DNA of 42,934 nucleotides from contig CALVFH010000008.1 of assembly GCA_944326775.1 (NCBI GenBank), positions 1 to 42,934 on the forward strand, in the 5' to 3' direction. The DNA is from an uncultured Parabacteroides sp. GTDB taxonomy: Bacteria; Bacteroidota; Bacteroidia; Bacteroidales; Tannerellaceae. How positions within the stretch are numbered: the stretch's first letter is position 1; each line of letters starts with the position of its first letter. Below are positions 25,361 through 34,491 of this stretch, one piece after another. The notes beneath the pieces were generated by a model, which was not told where the DNA came from, did no database searches, and saw only the letters and a program-made list of their open reading frames with translations. The position numbers were made by a program, and so were the translations under genes.

Positions 25361-26269
25361 TCATCTCAACCTCAGCACATCACCTTCTTCGGGAACATAA
25401 TCTTCATCCTTTTTGTTCAACTTATACAAACTTTTCACTTGGATTCCGTACTGCTGGGAAATGCTATACATCGATTCGCCCACTTCTACCACATGATCAT
25501 AATTGGGTTTATCGGCTTTCTTCTTCTTTTTTTCCAGATAAACGATATCGCCGTCCTGAAGCGGGAAATCGTCAGGTACCTCGTTATATTTACGCAGATG
25601 CTTCGCCTTAAATCCTGTATCATGAGCTATTTTCTCAAACGTATCATCGTCGTTCGCATGAACATAAAGCAAGCCGTTAGCCCGGAATATCTCCCGTTTC
25701 AGCACAGGAAGGACTTCGGCTTCCTTCTCACGTTCGCGACGCCCTTTCTTTACGGCATCATATTCATACAACTCATAGTCCTCAATCAGTTTAATTAGTT
25801 TGTTCGCATACGAACGGTCCGTTGCATAGCCGCATTTCTGCAAGCCTTTGGCCCATTTTTTATAGTTTCGAATATTCAGACGAAAGAGGCTGGAATAGCG
25901 GGGACGGAGAAGGAATTTCGAATGATCTTCATAAGAATCAGCTACATTCTTGTATTTGCGGAAACATTCGTTGCGCCGATCATCATCGGCATAGACTTTT
26001 TTCCCTTTCCAGTCGCTATGGCATTTGATGCCAAAATGGTTATTCGACTTGCGGGCCAATTCGCTCAACCCTGCTCCCGATTCAAGCAATCCTTGGGCTA
26101 AAGTAATACTGGCCGGTATTTTGTAGCGATGCATCTGGTCTATGGCCAAATCTTTATATGTCTTGATATATTTATGGTAAGAAGAGAGTCTCCGGTGACT
26201 TTCGGCATAAGTACTTCCGCTCCATACCAAAACCACGACCCAGAAAAACAATCGAAAAAATGTTTTCAT
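25361..26269 (-). CDS. Exported glucosaminidase with LysM domain
   Basis: The 302-aa protein has a signal peptide (MKTFFRLFFWVVVLVWSGSTYA) and a GH73-type beta-N-acetylglucosaminidase domain at about residues 30-175. Motifs are IPASITLAQGLLESGAGLSE (catalytic Glu in LLESG), NNHFGIKCH and YATDRSYANKLIKLIEDY. The C-terminal half carries LysM-like peptidoglycan-binding units, the last being HVVEVGESMYSISQQYGIQV. It should cut glycan strands in the periplasm. It is divergent from an M23 peptidase gene, so two cell-wall hydrolases share one upstream region. Confidence 0.93.
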   Translation of the reverse strand: MKTFFRLFFWVVVLVWSGSTYAESHRRLSSYHKYIKTYKDLAIDQMHRYKIPASITLAQGLLESGAGLSELARKSNNHFGIKCHSDWKGKKVYADDDRRNECFRKYKNVADSYEDHSKFLLRPRYSSLFRLNIRNYKKWAKGLQKCGYATDRSYANKLIKLIEDYELYEYDAVKKGRREREKEAEVLPVLKREIFRANGLLYVHANDDDTFEKIAHDTGFKAKHLRKYNEVPDDFPLQDGDIVYLEKKKKKADKPNYDHVVEVGESMYSISQQYGIQVKSLYKLNKKDEDYVPEEGDVLRLR

Positions 26270-26294
26270 GCGATGATATTTAAAAGTCTGATTG

Positions 26295-26384
26295 CAAATA
26301 TATAAGATTTAGCGCACATTCTCCTCTGAAATAATAAGATTTTCCTTTAGCGCACCTATTTTTCTCAACAGATTTGTACCTTTG
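26295..26384. promoter_or_regulatory. Divergent -7 elements between glucosaminidase and M23 genes
   Basis: TATATTTG on the minus strand (26295-26302) and TACCTTTG on the plus strand (26377-26384) both fit TAnnTTTG, each about 25-30 bp before its gene. The -33 boxes are weak. The motif TTTAGCGCAC occurs twice between them (about 26309 and 26346), a possible shared regulatory site. Confidence 0.45.
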
Positions 26385-26413
26385 TCTCTTACAAAAAGAA
26401 TAGGATAATTATA

Positions 26414-28186
26414 ATGTATAAGACAAGACTTAAATTAACCGCCGTTCTTCTTGCTCTTTCCATGGGCATTTACAGCCAAAACGAGCCGCAAGACGTGCGG
26501 AACCAACATATCGCCGCTCCGACGGAATTTCCTAATCCATTCGATTTTCCCATCCTGCTGAGCGGGAATTTCGGGGAGCTGCGTCCCAACCATTTCCATT
26601 CCGGAATAGATTTCAAGACACAAGGAAGTGAAGGAAAACCGATCCACGTGGTGCAAGACGGTTATGTTTCGCGTATTTCAGTCAGCCCTTGGGGATATGG
26701 AAATTGCCTTTACATCACCCATCCCGACGGAACGACTACGGTCTATGCCCACCTGCAACGCTTCGCGCCCCAGATAACGGCTTATGTCAAAGAACAACAA
26801 TACGCTCAAGAGAAATTCGCCCTCAATCTTTTTCCTTCGCCGGAAATGTTTCCAGTAAAACAGGGCGAAATCATTGCTCATAGCGGAAATACCGGAAGTT
26901 CCGGCGGCCCTCATTTGCATTTTGAAGTACGAGATACCCAAACTGAAGATATCCTCGACCCCCTTCCCTATTTCCAGGAGGCTATAAAAGACAAAACAGC
27001 TCCGCGTATCTTGGGAGTAATGGTCTATCCCCAGGAAGGTGCTGGAGTAGTAAACGGATCATCCCAAAAACAGGAGATCAAACTGATTACTCAAAAGGAT
27101 GGCAAGAAAACGGCCTCGACCATTCAAGCTTGGGGTGAAATTGGTTTTGCCATCAAATGCTACGACTACATGGATGGGACCAGCAATATTTACGGAGTGC
27201 GGTTGCTCTCGCTTGCCGTTGACGGGAAAGAGATTTTCCATAGCGACCTCAACCGTTTTGCCTTTAGTGAGACGCGCTTTCTAAACAGTCTGACCGACTA
27301 CGCTTTATGGAAGAACAAACGCTCTTTCTACATAAAAAGCTTCATCGAGCCGGGCAATCACCTCCGTTTTCTGTCGGCCAAGAATCGAGGGATAGTAAAT
27401 ATCCATGAAGAACGTCTCTACAAATTCACCTATACGCTAACGGATGCGTTCGGCAACACCACAACACTGACCATTCCTGTTCAAGGGAAACCCCAGGATA
27501 TTCCGGCCGTTGACACCCAAGGCAAAGAACTGATGTTCTGGAGTCGGGAAAACCGCTTCGGCGCGAAAGGCATACGGATGAAAATCCCCAAAGGTAACCT
27601 GTACCGGAACTTTTACATGACCTATTCGGTCCGGGAGGATTCTACCCTGCTGGCTCCGACACACTATCTTAATGACGAGCCAGTCCCGCTTCATAACAAA
27701 GCGCAGCTTTCCATCCGCATTAATCCGCAACTGGATACGCTTACAAACAAAAGACAATACGGCATTATCCAATGGCAAAAAGGAAAGGCCAATTGGATTG
27801 GCGGGACTTACCGCAACGGATGGGTTAACGGAGAAATCCGGGAACTGGGCGCCTTTACTGTCCGGCAAGATACCATTCGGCCAACCATCACTCCCCTCCA
27901 ACGGGAGAACTGGTCCTCCAGGAAGCGTATCACCCTCCGCCTTTCAGATAACCTGAGTGGCATAGAAAGTTACCGGGGAGAAATAGACGGGAAATTCGCC
28001 CTGTTCGAAATGAATAGCCGTTCCGTCCTCTCTTATCAGTTCGACGCCCAACGTCTTGCCCCCGGAAAACATACGCTAAAGATTACGGCAACCGACGCGT
28101 GCGGAAACCAATCTACCTATACTTCTACCTTCAATTATGGAGGGAAACCGGCAAAATCGGCTTCCGCCAAGAAAAAAAAGAAATAA
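26414..28186 (+). CDS. Exported M23 family peptidase
   Basis: The 590-aa protein has a signal peptide (TAVLLALSMGIYSQ) and a LytM-type zinc endopeptidase domain at about residues 45-180. The metal ligands sit in HFHSGIDFKTQG (HxxxD) and GGPHLHFEVRD (HxH). The remaining 400 residues look like beta-sandwich modules, the last with an Ig-like SDNLSGIESYRGEIDGKF pattern, and the end is a Lys-rich tail (KSASAKKKKK). It should cleave peptide cross-links in peptidoglycan. It stands divergent to the glucosaminidase, and the phosphomutase gene follows with its own promoter. Confidence 0.93.
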   Translation: MYKTRLKLTAVLLALSMGIYSQNEPQDVRNQHIAAPTEFPNPFDFPILLSGNFGELRPNHFHSGIDFKTQGSEGKPIHVVQDGYVSRISVSPWGYGNCLYITHPDGTTTVYAHLQRFAPQITAYVKEQQYAQEKFALNLFPSPEMFPVKQGEIIAHSGNTGSSGGPHLHFEVRDTQTEDILDPLPYFQEAIKDKTAPRILGVMVYPQEGAGVVNGSSQKQEIKLITQKDGKKTASTIQAWGEIGFAIKCYDYMDGTSNIYGVRLLSLAVDGKEIFHSDLNRFAFSETRFLNSLTDYALWKNKRSFYIKSFIEPGNHLRFLSAKNRGIVNIHEERLYKFTYTLTDAFGNTTTLTIPVQGKPQDIPAVDTQGKELMFWSRENRFGAKGIRMKIPKGNLYRNFYMTYSVREDSTLLAPTHYLNDEPVPLHNKAQLSIRINPQLDTLTNKRQYGIIQWQKGKANWIGGTYRNGWVNGEIRELGAFTVRQDTIRPTITPLQRENWSSRKRITLRLSDNLSGIESYRGEIDGKFALFEMNSRSVLSYQFDAQRLAPGKHTLKITATDACGNQSTYTSTFNYGGKPAKSASAKKKKK

Positions 28187-28211
28187 AACCAAGGATTATA
28201 CAGGAATTTCG

Positions 28212-28219
28212 TATATTTG
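28212..28219 (+). promoter_or_regulatory. -7 element of the phosphomutase gene
   Basis: TATATTTG fits the -7 consensus, 49 bp before the start codon. Confidence 0.5.
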
Positions 28220-28268
28220 TTTCGTTAATATCGATTATTCATTAACATAAAACACAAAATAAAAAGAC

Positions 28269-30017
28269 ATGGAAAACAACGAATTATTAGCAATGGTGAG
28301 AAGTAAGGCACAAGGGTGGCTGAGCGACAGTTATGATGCAGAAACCCGTGCAAAAGTTCAAGAACTCCTCAACAATGAAGACCCGACAGAACTTATCGAA
28401 TCCTTCTATAAAGATTTGGAATTCGGAACAGGTGGTTTGCGTGGCATTATGGGCGTCGGTTCGAATCGCATGAACATTTACACCGTCGGAGCGGCTACGC
28501 AAGGGTTGTCGAACTATCTGAAAAAAGAATTCGACAATCTGGAACAAATCAAAGTGGTTATCGGTCATGATTGCCGTAACAACAGCCGCAAATTCGCTGA
28601 AGTATCAGCAGACATCTTCTCGGCAAACGGAATCAAGGTATATATCTTCGAAAGTTTGCGTCCGACTCCCGAAATGTCCTACGCCATCCGCAAATTAGGT
28701 TGCCAGAGCGGTATCATTCTGACGGCTTCGCACAACCCGAAAGAATACAACGGTTACAAGGCCTACTGGAGCGACGGAGCCCAGATGATTGCCCCGCACG
28801 ACAAAAACACCATCGCCGAAGTCAACAAAATCCGTTCCGCCTCAGACGTCAAGTTCCAGGGCAACCCGGCATTGATTGAAACCATCGGCGAGGAAATCGA
28901 CAAACAATATATCGACGACTTGACCAAGATTTCCCTCTCTCCGGAAGCCATCGCCCGCCATCACGACATGAAAATTGTTTACACCCCTATCCACGGCACG
29001 GGCGTGAAGCTGGTTCCGAGAGCTTTGGCAGCATTCGGCTTCACAAATATCATCCACGTTCCGGAACAGGACGTAGTCAGCGGCGATTTCCCCACCGTCG
29101 TTTCCCCGAACCCGGAAGAACCGGCTGCGCTGTCGATGGCCGTTGAAAAAGCAAAGGAAACAGACGCCGAACTGGTCATGGCGTCCGACCCGGATGGCGA
29201 CCGCATGGGCTGCGCCGTCAAAAACGACAAAGGAGAATGGGTCTTGCTCAACGGAAACCAAAATGCACTCCTCTTTACCTATTACTTGATTACCCGCTGG
29301 AAAGAATTGGGTAAACTGGATGGCAAAGAATATATTGTAAAGACGATTGTAACTACGGAAACCCTCCGCACCATCGCTGAACGCAACGGCGTTGAAATCT
29401 ATGATGTTTACACCGGCTTCAAATGGATTGCCAACGTCATGCGCGAAAACGAAGGCAAGAAGCTCTACATTGGCGGCGGTGAAGAAAGCTACGGATTCCT
29501 GTGCGAAGACTTCGTCCGCGACAAAGATGCCGTTTCCGCCTGCGCCATGTTGGCCGAAATCGCTGCCTGGGCAAAAGACCAGGGCATCAGCCTCTACGAA
29601 TTGCTCCAGAAAATCTATGTAGAATACGGTTTCTCCAAAGAAAAAGGTATCTCACTCGTCAAAAAAGGCAAGAGCGGAGCCGAAGAAATCGAGGCCATGA
29701 TGAAAAATTACCGGGAAAACCCGCTGACGGAAATCGCAGGCTCAAAAGTCACGTACATGTACGACTACGCGACCCTGAAATGCAAGGATTACCTGGAAAA
29801 TGAAATCATTACAATCGACATGCCGACAACATCCAACGTCATCCAGTATTTCACGGAAGACAAGACGAAGATTTCCATCCGTCCTTCAGGCACGGAACCG
29901 AAAATCAAGTTCTACTGCGAGGTTCATACCTCCATCAAGAGCGCGGATGAGATTCCGGCTGCCGAAGAGGCTGCAAACAAAAAGATTGAAGCCATCAAAG
30001 CTTCCTTAGGCATCTGA
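28269..30017 (+). CDS. Phospho-sugar mutase (phosphoglucomutase/phosphomannomutase)
   Basis: A cytoplasmic alpha-D-phosphohexomutase converting sugar 1- and 6-phosphates. The 582-aa length matches the PgcA/PGM2-like group. The active-site serine loop is ILTASHNPKEYNGYK, the magnesium loop is ASDPDGDRMG, the sugar-binding loop is GGGEESYGF, and the phosphate-binding loop is RPSGTEPKIKFY. All four signature loops are intact. It could feed glycogen synthesis alongside the branching enzyme in this window. A strong terminator follows. Confidence 0.95.
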   Translation: MENNELLAMVRSKAQGWLSDSYDAETRAKVQELLNNEDPTELIESFYKDLEFGTGGLRGIMGVGSNRMNIYTVGAATQGLSNYLKKEFDNLEQIKVVIGHDCRNNSRKFAEVSADIFSANGIKVYIFESLRPTPEMSYAIRKLGCQSGIILTASHNPKEYNGYKAYWSDGAQMIAPHDKNTIAEVNKIRSASDVKFQGNPALIETIGEEIDKQYIDDLTKISLSPEAIARHHDMKIVYTPIHGTGVKLVPRALAAFGFTNIIHVPEQDVVSGDFPTVVSPNPEEPAALSMAVEKAKETDAELVMASDPDGDRMGCAVKNDKGEWVLLNGNQNALLFTYYLITRWKELGKLDGKEYIVKTIVTTETLRTIAERNGVEIYDVYTGFKWIANVMRENEGKKLYIGGGEESYGFLCEDFVRDKDAVSACAMLAEIAAWAKDQGISLYELLQKIYVEYGFSKEKGISLVKKGKSGAEEIEAMMKNYRENPLTEIAGSKVTYMYDYATLKCKDYLENEIITIDMPTTSNVIQYFTEDKTKISIRPSGTEPKIKFYCEVHTSIKSADEIPAAEEAANKKIEAIKASLGI

Positions 30018-30040
30018 TTCATCTGAATCATTCTTTTACA

Positions 30041-30079
30041 AAAGGTTGTTCCATATTTTTCTTGGGACAACCTTTTTTT
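30041..30079 (+). terminator. Terminator of the phosphomutase gene
   Basis: GGTTGTTCC and GGGACAACC pair (one G-T) around an 11-base loop, followed by seven T. Confidence 0.92.
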
Positions 30080-30091
30080 GTCCGCAAAAAA

Positions 30092-30378
30092 GGATTATTC
30101 CCAAAGGAATATTGTCAAATACGCCGTATTTAGGACTATTCCCAAGGAAATAATGCTAAATACGCTGTATTTAGAACCATTCCAAAGGAAATAATGCTAA
30201 ATACGCCGTATCTATTAACATTCCGAAGGGAATGATGCTAAATACGGCGTATCTATTAACATTCTGAAAGGAATGGTGCTAAATACGGCGTATTTACGAA
30301 TATTCCAAAGGAAATAATGCCAAATACGCCGTATTTAGGATTATTCCAAAGGAAATACTGCTAAATACGCCGTATCTG
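30092..30378. repeat. 41-bp tandem array, 7 units, each with two palindromes
   Basis: Seven units of exactly 41 bp start at 30092, 30133, 30174, 30215, 30256, 30297 and 30338. Each has an ATTCC-nAA-GGAAT palindrome and, 5-6 bp later, AAATACG-C-CGTATTT (central base C or G), with the T-A-rich edge varying. The array fills most of the gap between the phosphomutase terminator and the cdd terminator, so it lies in a region with no expected transcript. No ORF uses it. Unit identity is high, about 80-90 percent by eye. Confidence 0.95.
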
Positions 30379-30402
30379 TCAGCAAGGCAACATCAATGCA
30401 CA

Positions 30403-30436
30403 AAAAAACGGCCCTCTCCTGGGAGAAAGCCGTTTT
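30403..30436 (-). terminator. Terminator of the araC-cdd unit
   Basis: On the minus strand AAAACGGC pairs with GCCGTTTT around a loop containing CTCCCAGGAG, which can itself pair, followed by seven T. Confidence 0.88.
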
Positions 30437-30491
30437 CTTAATCCTGACTGGCAGCCGGACGGCAAGTCAGAAACTGATTTTGCCCGAAAAT

Positions 30492-30962
30492 CTATAATTC
30501 CATGTCATTTTCAGTAAAGGAGAAAGGAAGAAGGGCGGAAACGGAGGGCAAAATGCGGACCGTATCCTTCCCGCACAGCAGGATGCGCATCGGCTTGCCG
30601 CCGCGCTGCTCCATCTCCAGCATCACCTGGCAACACGCTCCGCACGGGGCAATATGCGGCCGGACATCGCCCCCCGACATGGCAATAATTGCCAAAGCCG
30701 ACACGGGAACGCCCGGATAACGGGCCCCTGCATACGACAACGCCACGCGCTCGGCGCAAAGACCCGACGGAGATGCGGCATTTTCCTGATTGCACCCTGT
30801 TACCACTTCACCATTTTCAAGCAACGCTGCCGCTCCCACCTGGAAACCCGAATACGGAGCATACGCCCGTCCGGCAGCTTGCAAAGCAGCTTCGCGAAGA
30901 AGCGCATCGGCTGCGGTAAGGCCTGCGGCAGACACTTCCAAATAACGAATTTCTATTACCAT
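30492..30962 (-). CDS. cdd: Cytidine deaminase
   Basis: Cdd converts cytidine and deoxycytidine to uridines in pyrimidine salvage. The 156-aa protein has the small tetrameric form's motifs: PYSGFQVGAA, the catalytic and zinc element CAERVAL (Cys and Glu), and PCGACCQVM with the other two zinc cysteines. It lies 7 bp after an AraC-type regulator gene on the same strand, so both are on one message and the regulator may control it. Confidence 0.95.
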   Translation of the reverse strand: MVIEIRYLEVSAAGLTAADALLREAALQAAGRAYAPYSGFQVGAAALLENGEVVTGCNQENAASPSGLCAERVALSYAGARYPGVPVSALAIIAMSGGDVRPHIAPCGACCQVMLEMEQRGGKPMRILLCGKDTVRILPSVSALLPFSFTENDMEL

Positions 30963-30969
30963 TGCGTTT

Positions 30970-31881
30970 TTATTTATCGATTACTATATCTTCTGTTTTT
31001 TTCATCCTTAATTGTTTGCGATATTGCTTCGGCGACATCCCCGTATGCTTCTTCACATATTTCCCGAAAAACGAGAGGTTGGGAAACTTCAATTCGCAAG
31101 AAACCTCCTTGATGCTTTTGTCGCTCCGCTTCAACATATATTCGATGTCCCTCACGACATACTGGTTGATCAGGTCGGAGGCCGGTTTCCCGCAAAATTC
31201 CTTGCAGACGGCCGAGAGATATTTGGGCGTCACATGCAAATGGTCGGCATAAACCTTCACCGCACGTTCTTTCGGGTAAGATGACTGCAAGTTGTCTATG
31301 AAATTCTTGAACAGGTTTTCCCCCGACGAGTAGGAAGGCGGATTGAGCGGGGCGAAACGCTTCACCATGTCCAGAAACTCGCAAAAGAAGGCGAACAACA
31401 GGGCGTCGGTCACTTCCCGGAAATGTCCGTAATGCGGACCGACTGCCTTCGCGCGAATCAGGTCGTAATAGTGGCAAAACAGGCTCACTTCATCCGCATC
31501 CAAATGCAAGACAGGCGATTTATGGAGAAAACGGAAAATATCCCAGTTGTTGTTTCCCATCATGACCAAATGATGGATGCATTCTTTCGAGAGGACGATG
31601 CTCCGGAACTGCGATTTTCCCTCTACGCCGTCCTTTTCAATCAGGATATTCGGGCGGCAAACCAGCAGGTCGTTCGCGCAAACCATGTGCGATACGCCAT
31701 CAATCGAAACGGAAGATTGCCCTTCCACGCAGAGCGCCATGATAAAAATATCGGTCTTGACAACTCCGGTCGTTTCCAACGATTGATAATCTTCTATCAA
31801 AGCCAAACGATCATCGCAATAAACGGCCGCCTTGGCCAAAGCAATATCTTCCAACGTCCCTCTCTTCATCGTCTGTTCCAT
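30970..31881 (-). CDS. AraC-family transcriptional regulator
   Basis: The 303-aa protein has an N-terminal cupin-like sensor domain (about 25-170, with IFIMALCVEGQSSVSIDGVS) and a C-terminal AraC helix-turn-helix pair (about 205-300). The second helix-turn-helix ends NLSFFGKYVKKHTGMSPKQY, the usual signature. The ligand is unknown. It is followed by cdd at 7 bp. A Met five codons later (MKRGT) is another possible start. Confidence 0.93.
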   Translation of the reverse strand: MEQTMKRGTLEDIALAKAAVYCDDRLALIEDYQSLETTGVVKTDIFIMALCVEGQSSVSIDGVSHMVCANDLLVCRPNILIEKDGVEGKSQFRSIVLSKECIHHLVMMGNNNWDIFRFLHKSPVLHLDADEVSLFCHYYDLIRAKAVGPHYGHFREVTDALLFAFFCEFLDMVKRFAPLNPPSYSSGENLFKNFIDNLQSSYPKERAVKVYADHLHVTPKYLSAVCKEFCGKPASDLINQYVVRDIEYMLKRSDKSIKEVSCELKFPNLSFFGKYVKKHTGMSPKQYRKQLRMKKTEDIVIDK

Positions 31882-32163
31882 ATTCCTAATTCCTACCTCA
31901 AATTACAATGTTGTGTTTCCACCGCGAAATAACAAAATACTTCTCAAAAAATACACCAAAATATTCCCAAAAAATATTCTATAGTACCCTTAAAGTTTCC
32001 TTTTCTCAAGAATCATGAAAGAACGCAACAGAAACAAAAAAAAGTGCCCGAATAACTCATGTCTTCTTAAAAATATTAAGCAGAACACTTTTTAAACTAT
32101 TAGGATAAAACATTTAGCCATCCAAAACCGTTTTCTTATTACAAAGCACTAAACAGTTTTATT
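31882..32163. other. AT-rich intergenic region
   Basis: The stretch between the divergent AraC and winged-helix genes holds runs such as CAAAATATTCCCAAAAAATA. No ORF, clear promoter or repeat array is evident. Confidence 0.5.
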
Positions 32164-32370
32164 ATGACTTTCAATTTTGATTTTATCAAGCAGAACAGTA
32201 CCCTGGTGTACGAACTGCTATGTCGTTCAACACGCTGTACCTTTAACGAACTCCAAAAAAGTTGCAATCTAAGCAATACGGATTTATGCTTGGCTCTTGC
32301 GAATCTGTTACGCGATAACCGCATCAAGCAGAACCGGGATGCCGAAGAAATTTATTACGTATGCGCTTAA
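32164..32370 (+). CDS. Small winged-helix protein (DUF2582-like)
   Basis: The 68-aa protein reads as one winged helix: helix FIKQNSTLVYELLCRS, turn, helix TFNELQKSCNLSNTDLCLAL, helix, then a short wing KQNRDAEEIYYVCA. It resembles the small DUF2582 winged-helix proteins of Bacteroidetes and has the same layout as the gene at 34969-35169. DNA binding is likely but no target is evident. It stands alone on the plus strand between two minus-strand units. Confidence 0.7.
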   Translation: MTFNFDFIKQNSTLVYELLCRSTRCTFNELQKSCNLSNTDLCLALANLLRDNRIKQNRDAEEIYYVCA

Positions 32371-32457
32371 AACAGCTTCCATACGAGACGGGTTAAACCA
32401 ACATACCGAAACTAAGATATGAGGAAACAACCGAAGGTACGGTTGTACGATTACAAA

Positions 32458-32487
32458 AAAGTCGCCCGACTCACATCGGGCGACTTT
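32458..32487 (-). terminator. Terminator of rny
   Basis: AAGTCGCCCGA and TCGGGCGACTT form a perfect 11-bp stem with a 5-base loop. On the minus strand six T follow. It could also stop transcription from the plus-strand winged-helix gene. Confidence 0.93.
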
Positions 32488-32506
32488 CTACATTATCATG
32501 AAAAGA

Positions 32507-34042
32507 TCATTTCGCATAACTTACGGCACGGGTCTCGCGGATAACCGTGATTTTTACTTGACCCGGATAAGTCATTTCATCTTGAATGCGCTTGGCAATT
32601 TCGGTTGACAAACTTTCCGTATCCTTATCGCTAATCTTGTCTGCACCCACAATGACACGCAGTTCTCGACCGGCTTGGATCGCGTAGGTCTTCACTACGC
32701 CCGGATAAGACAAGGCCAATTGTTCCAAATCATTCAAACGTTTGATGTAAGCCTCTACGATTTCACGGCGGGCACCCGGACGGGCTCCGGAAATGGCATC
32801 GCAGACCTGAACGATCGGAGCCAGGAGAGATTGCATTTCCACTTCATCGTGATGGGCTCCTACGGCATTGCAGATATCCGGCTTTTCCTTGTATTTCTCA
32901 CAGAGCTTCATACCCAGAATAGCGTGAGGCAATTCGGGTTCATCATCAGGCACTTTACCGATATCATGAAGCAAACCGGCCCGTTTGGCCTTTTTCGGAT
33001 TCAGTCCCAGTTCAGAAGCCATGACCGCACACAGATTTGCAGTCTCACGCGCATGCTGAAGCAAATTCTGTCCGTAGGAAGAACGATATTTCATTTTACC
33101 GATCAGGCGTATCAACTCCGGATGCAACCCGTGGATACCCAAATCGATGGCCGTACGTTTACCGGTTTCAATAATTTCTTCTTCCACCTGTTTGCGAACC
33201 TTGTTCACCACCTCTTCAATACGAGCCGGGTGAATACGTCCGTCCTGAACCAACTGGTGCAAAGCCAGACGGGCTATTTCGCGACGGACAGGGTCAAAAC
33301 CGGAAAGCACAATGGCTTCAGGAGTATCATCGACCACGATCTCAATACCCGTAGCCGCTTCAAGAGCACGGATATTGCGCCCTTCACGTCCGATAATGCG
33401 CCCCTTGATCTCATCCGAATCAATATGGAAGACCGTAATGGAATTTTCAATAGCGGTTTCCGTAGCTACCCGCTGAATGGACTGGATAACGATTTTCTTC
33501 GCTTCCTTGTTGGCCGTCATCTTGGCATCTTCCATGATCTCGTTGATATAAGAAGCTGCCTGGGCTTTAGCCTCATCCTGCAAAGACTCGATCAGCCGTT
33601 CTTTGGCCTCTTCGGCCGACAAACCGGAAAGGGTTTCCAAATGTTCTACCTCGCGCTGGTGCAAAACATCCAGCTCTTCTTTTTTCTTTTCAACTAAATC
33701 CAGTTGAGAGGCCAGATTTTCCTTGACGGCCTCAACTTCCGAATGTTTGCGTTGCAATTCATCCTGACGCTGATTGAGTGAAATCTCGCGTTGTTTCAAC
33801 TTCGTTTCTACCGACTGGATTTTCGCATTGCGCTGCGCAACCTGCTTTTCCAAATCCGATTTCAGATGAAGAAACTTCTCTTTCACCTCCAGCAACTTGT
33901 TTTTCTTAATAACCTCCGCTTCTTTTTCAGCTTCGCGGAGTACCGATTCGTAGCGCGATTTCATCAAAAAACGCAAAACAAACCACGTCAGCAACCCTCC
34001 AACCAAGAAAGCTCCTACGGATATGATTATGTACAATACCAT
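32507..34042 (-). CDS. rny: Ribonuclease Y
   Basis: RNase Y is a membrane-anchored endoribonuclease that starts mRNA decay. The 511-aa protein has the full domain order: an N-terminal transmembrane helix (about 1-26, [20 protein letters not shown]), a long coiled coil (about 30-200), a KH RNA-binding domain (about 210-270, with [16 protein letters not shown]), and an HD metal-dependent domain (about 330-430, with [12 protein letters not shown]). Length and order match the family. It follows zapA on the same strand after a gap of 116 bp that contains a terminator-like hairpin. Confidence 0.97.
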   Translation of the reverse strand: MVLYIIISVGAFLVGGLLTWFVLRFLMKSRYESVLREAEKEAEVIKKNKLLEVKEKFLHLKSDLEKQVAQRNAKIQSVETKLKQREISLNQRQDELQRKHSEVEAVKENLASQLDLVEKKKEELDVLHQREVEHLETLSGLSAEEAKERLIESLQDEAKAQAASYINEIMEDAKMTANKEAKKIVIQSIQRVATETAIENSITVFHIDSDEIKGRIIGREGRNIRALEAATGIEIVVDDTPEAIVLSGFDPVRREIARLALHQLVQDGRIHPARIEEVVNKVRKQVEEEIIETGKRTAIDLGIHGLHPELIRLIGKMKYRSSYGQNLLQHARETANLCAVMASELGLNPKKAKRAGLLHDIGKVPDDEPELPHAILGMKLCEKYKEKPDICNAVGAHHDEVEMQSLLAPIVQVCDAISGARPGARREIVEAYIKRLNDLEQLALSYPGVVKTYAIQAGRELRVIVGADKISDKDTESLSTEIAKRIQDEMTYPGQVKITVIRETRAVSYAK

Positions 34043-34087
34043 TTAATTAATAATTTTAATTCGTTTATATTCTTATAGATACAAAAA

Positions 34088-34128
34088 AAGCACTCCTTTG
34101 CATGCGAATAAACGCCATGCTAAGCAGT
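34088..34128 (-). terminator. Hairpin with T run between zapA and rny
   Basis: On the minus strand GCACT...AGTGC encloses GCAT...ATGC and GCG/CGC stems, followed by seven T. It would end the zapA message. The compact stem could also be the 3' end of a small RNA transcribed from the 116-bp gap. Confidence 0.75.
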
Positions 34129-34158
34129 GCGGAAAAATCTCTTACGTTAATATAAAAA

Positions 34159-34491
34159 TCAGCCTTTCAGATAGTCTTCCAACTCATTCTTGAGCTGCTC
34201 TATTTTTTCCACAAAAGGAGTTACTTCATTTGTTTCCTCCAATTGCAAATTCCGGAATGATAACTGAAAAGCCGTCATAGCAAGTAAATCCATCGTATCA
34301 ACCGAGGAGTCATTCTCAAAAAGTTCATGCCTATATTGAAACATCTTGCTGTTTATCTGTGCTGCTGCCTTACGCGCCCGTTCCTCATCAGAGCGCAAGA
34401 TAGTCAGCGGATAACGCCTACCGGCTATTTCTATATGTATAAGAAACTTGTCGTCCATCGTACTATCACTTATTTTAATAGTGCAATGCAC
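34159..34491 (-). CDS. zapA: Cell division protein ZapA
   Basis: ZapA binds FtsZ and bundles its filaments at the division ring. The 110-aa protein has the N-terminal beta domain (FLIHIEIAGRRYPLTILRSDEE), the ERARKAAAQINSKM helix and a C-terminal coiled coil. It overlaps the upstream coiled-coil gene by 22 bp, a pairing usual in Bacteroidetes. Confidence 0.9.
   Translation of the reverse strand: MHCTIKISDSTMDDKFLIHIEIAGRRYPLTILRSDEERARKAAAQINSKMFQYRHELFENDSSVDTMDLLAMTAFQLSFRNLQLEETNEVTPFVEKIEQLKNELEDYLKG

Noticed and set aside
34043..34158. 6S RNA between zapA and rny
   Set aside because: A 6S gene lies next to zapA in some bacteria, but the gap is only 116 bp and shows just a compact terminator-like hairpin, without the long bubble-containing stem expected of 6S RNA.
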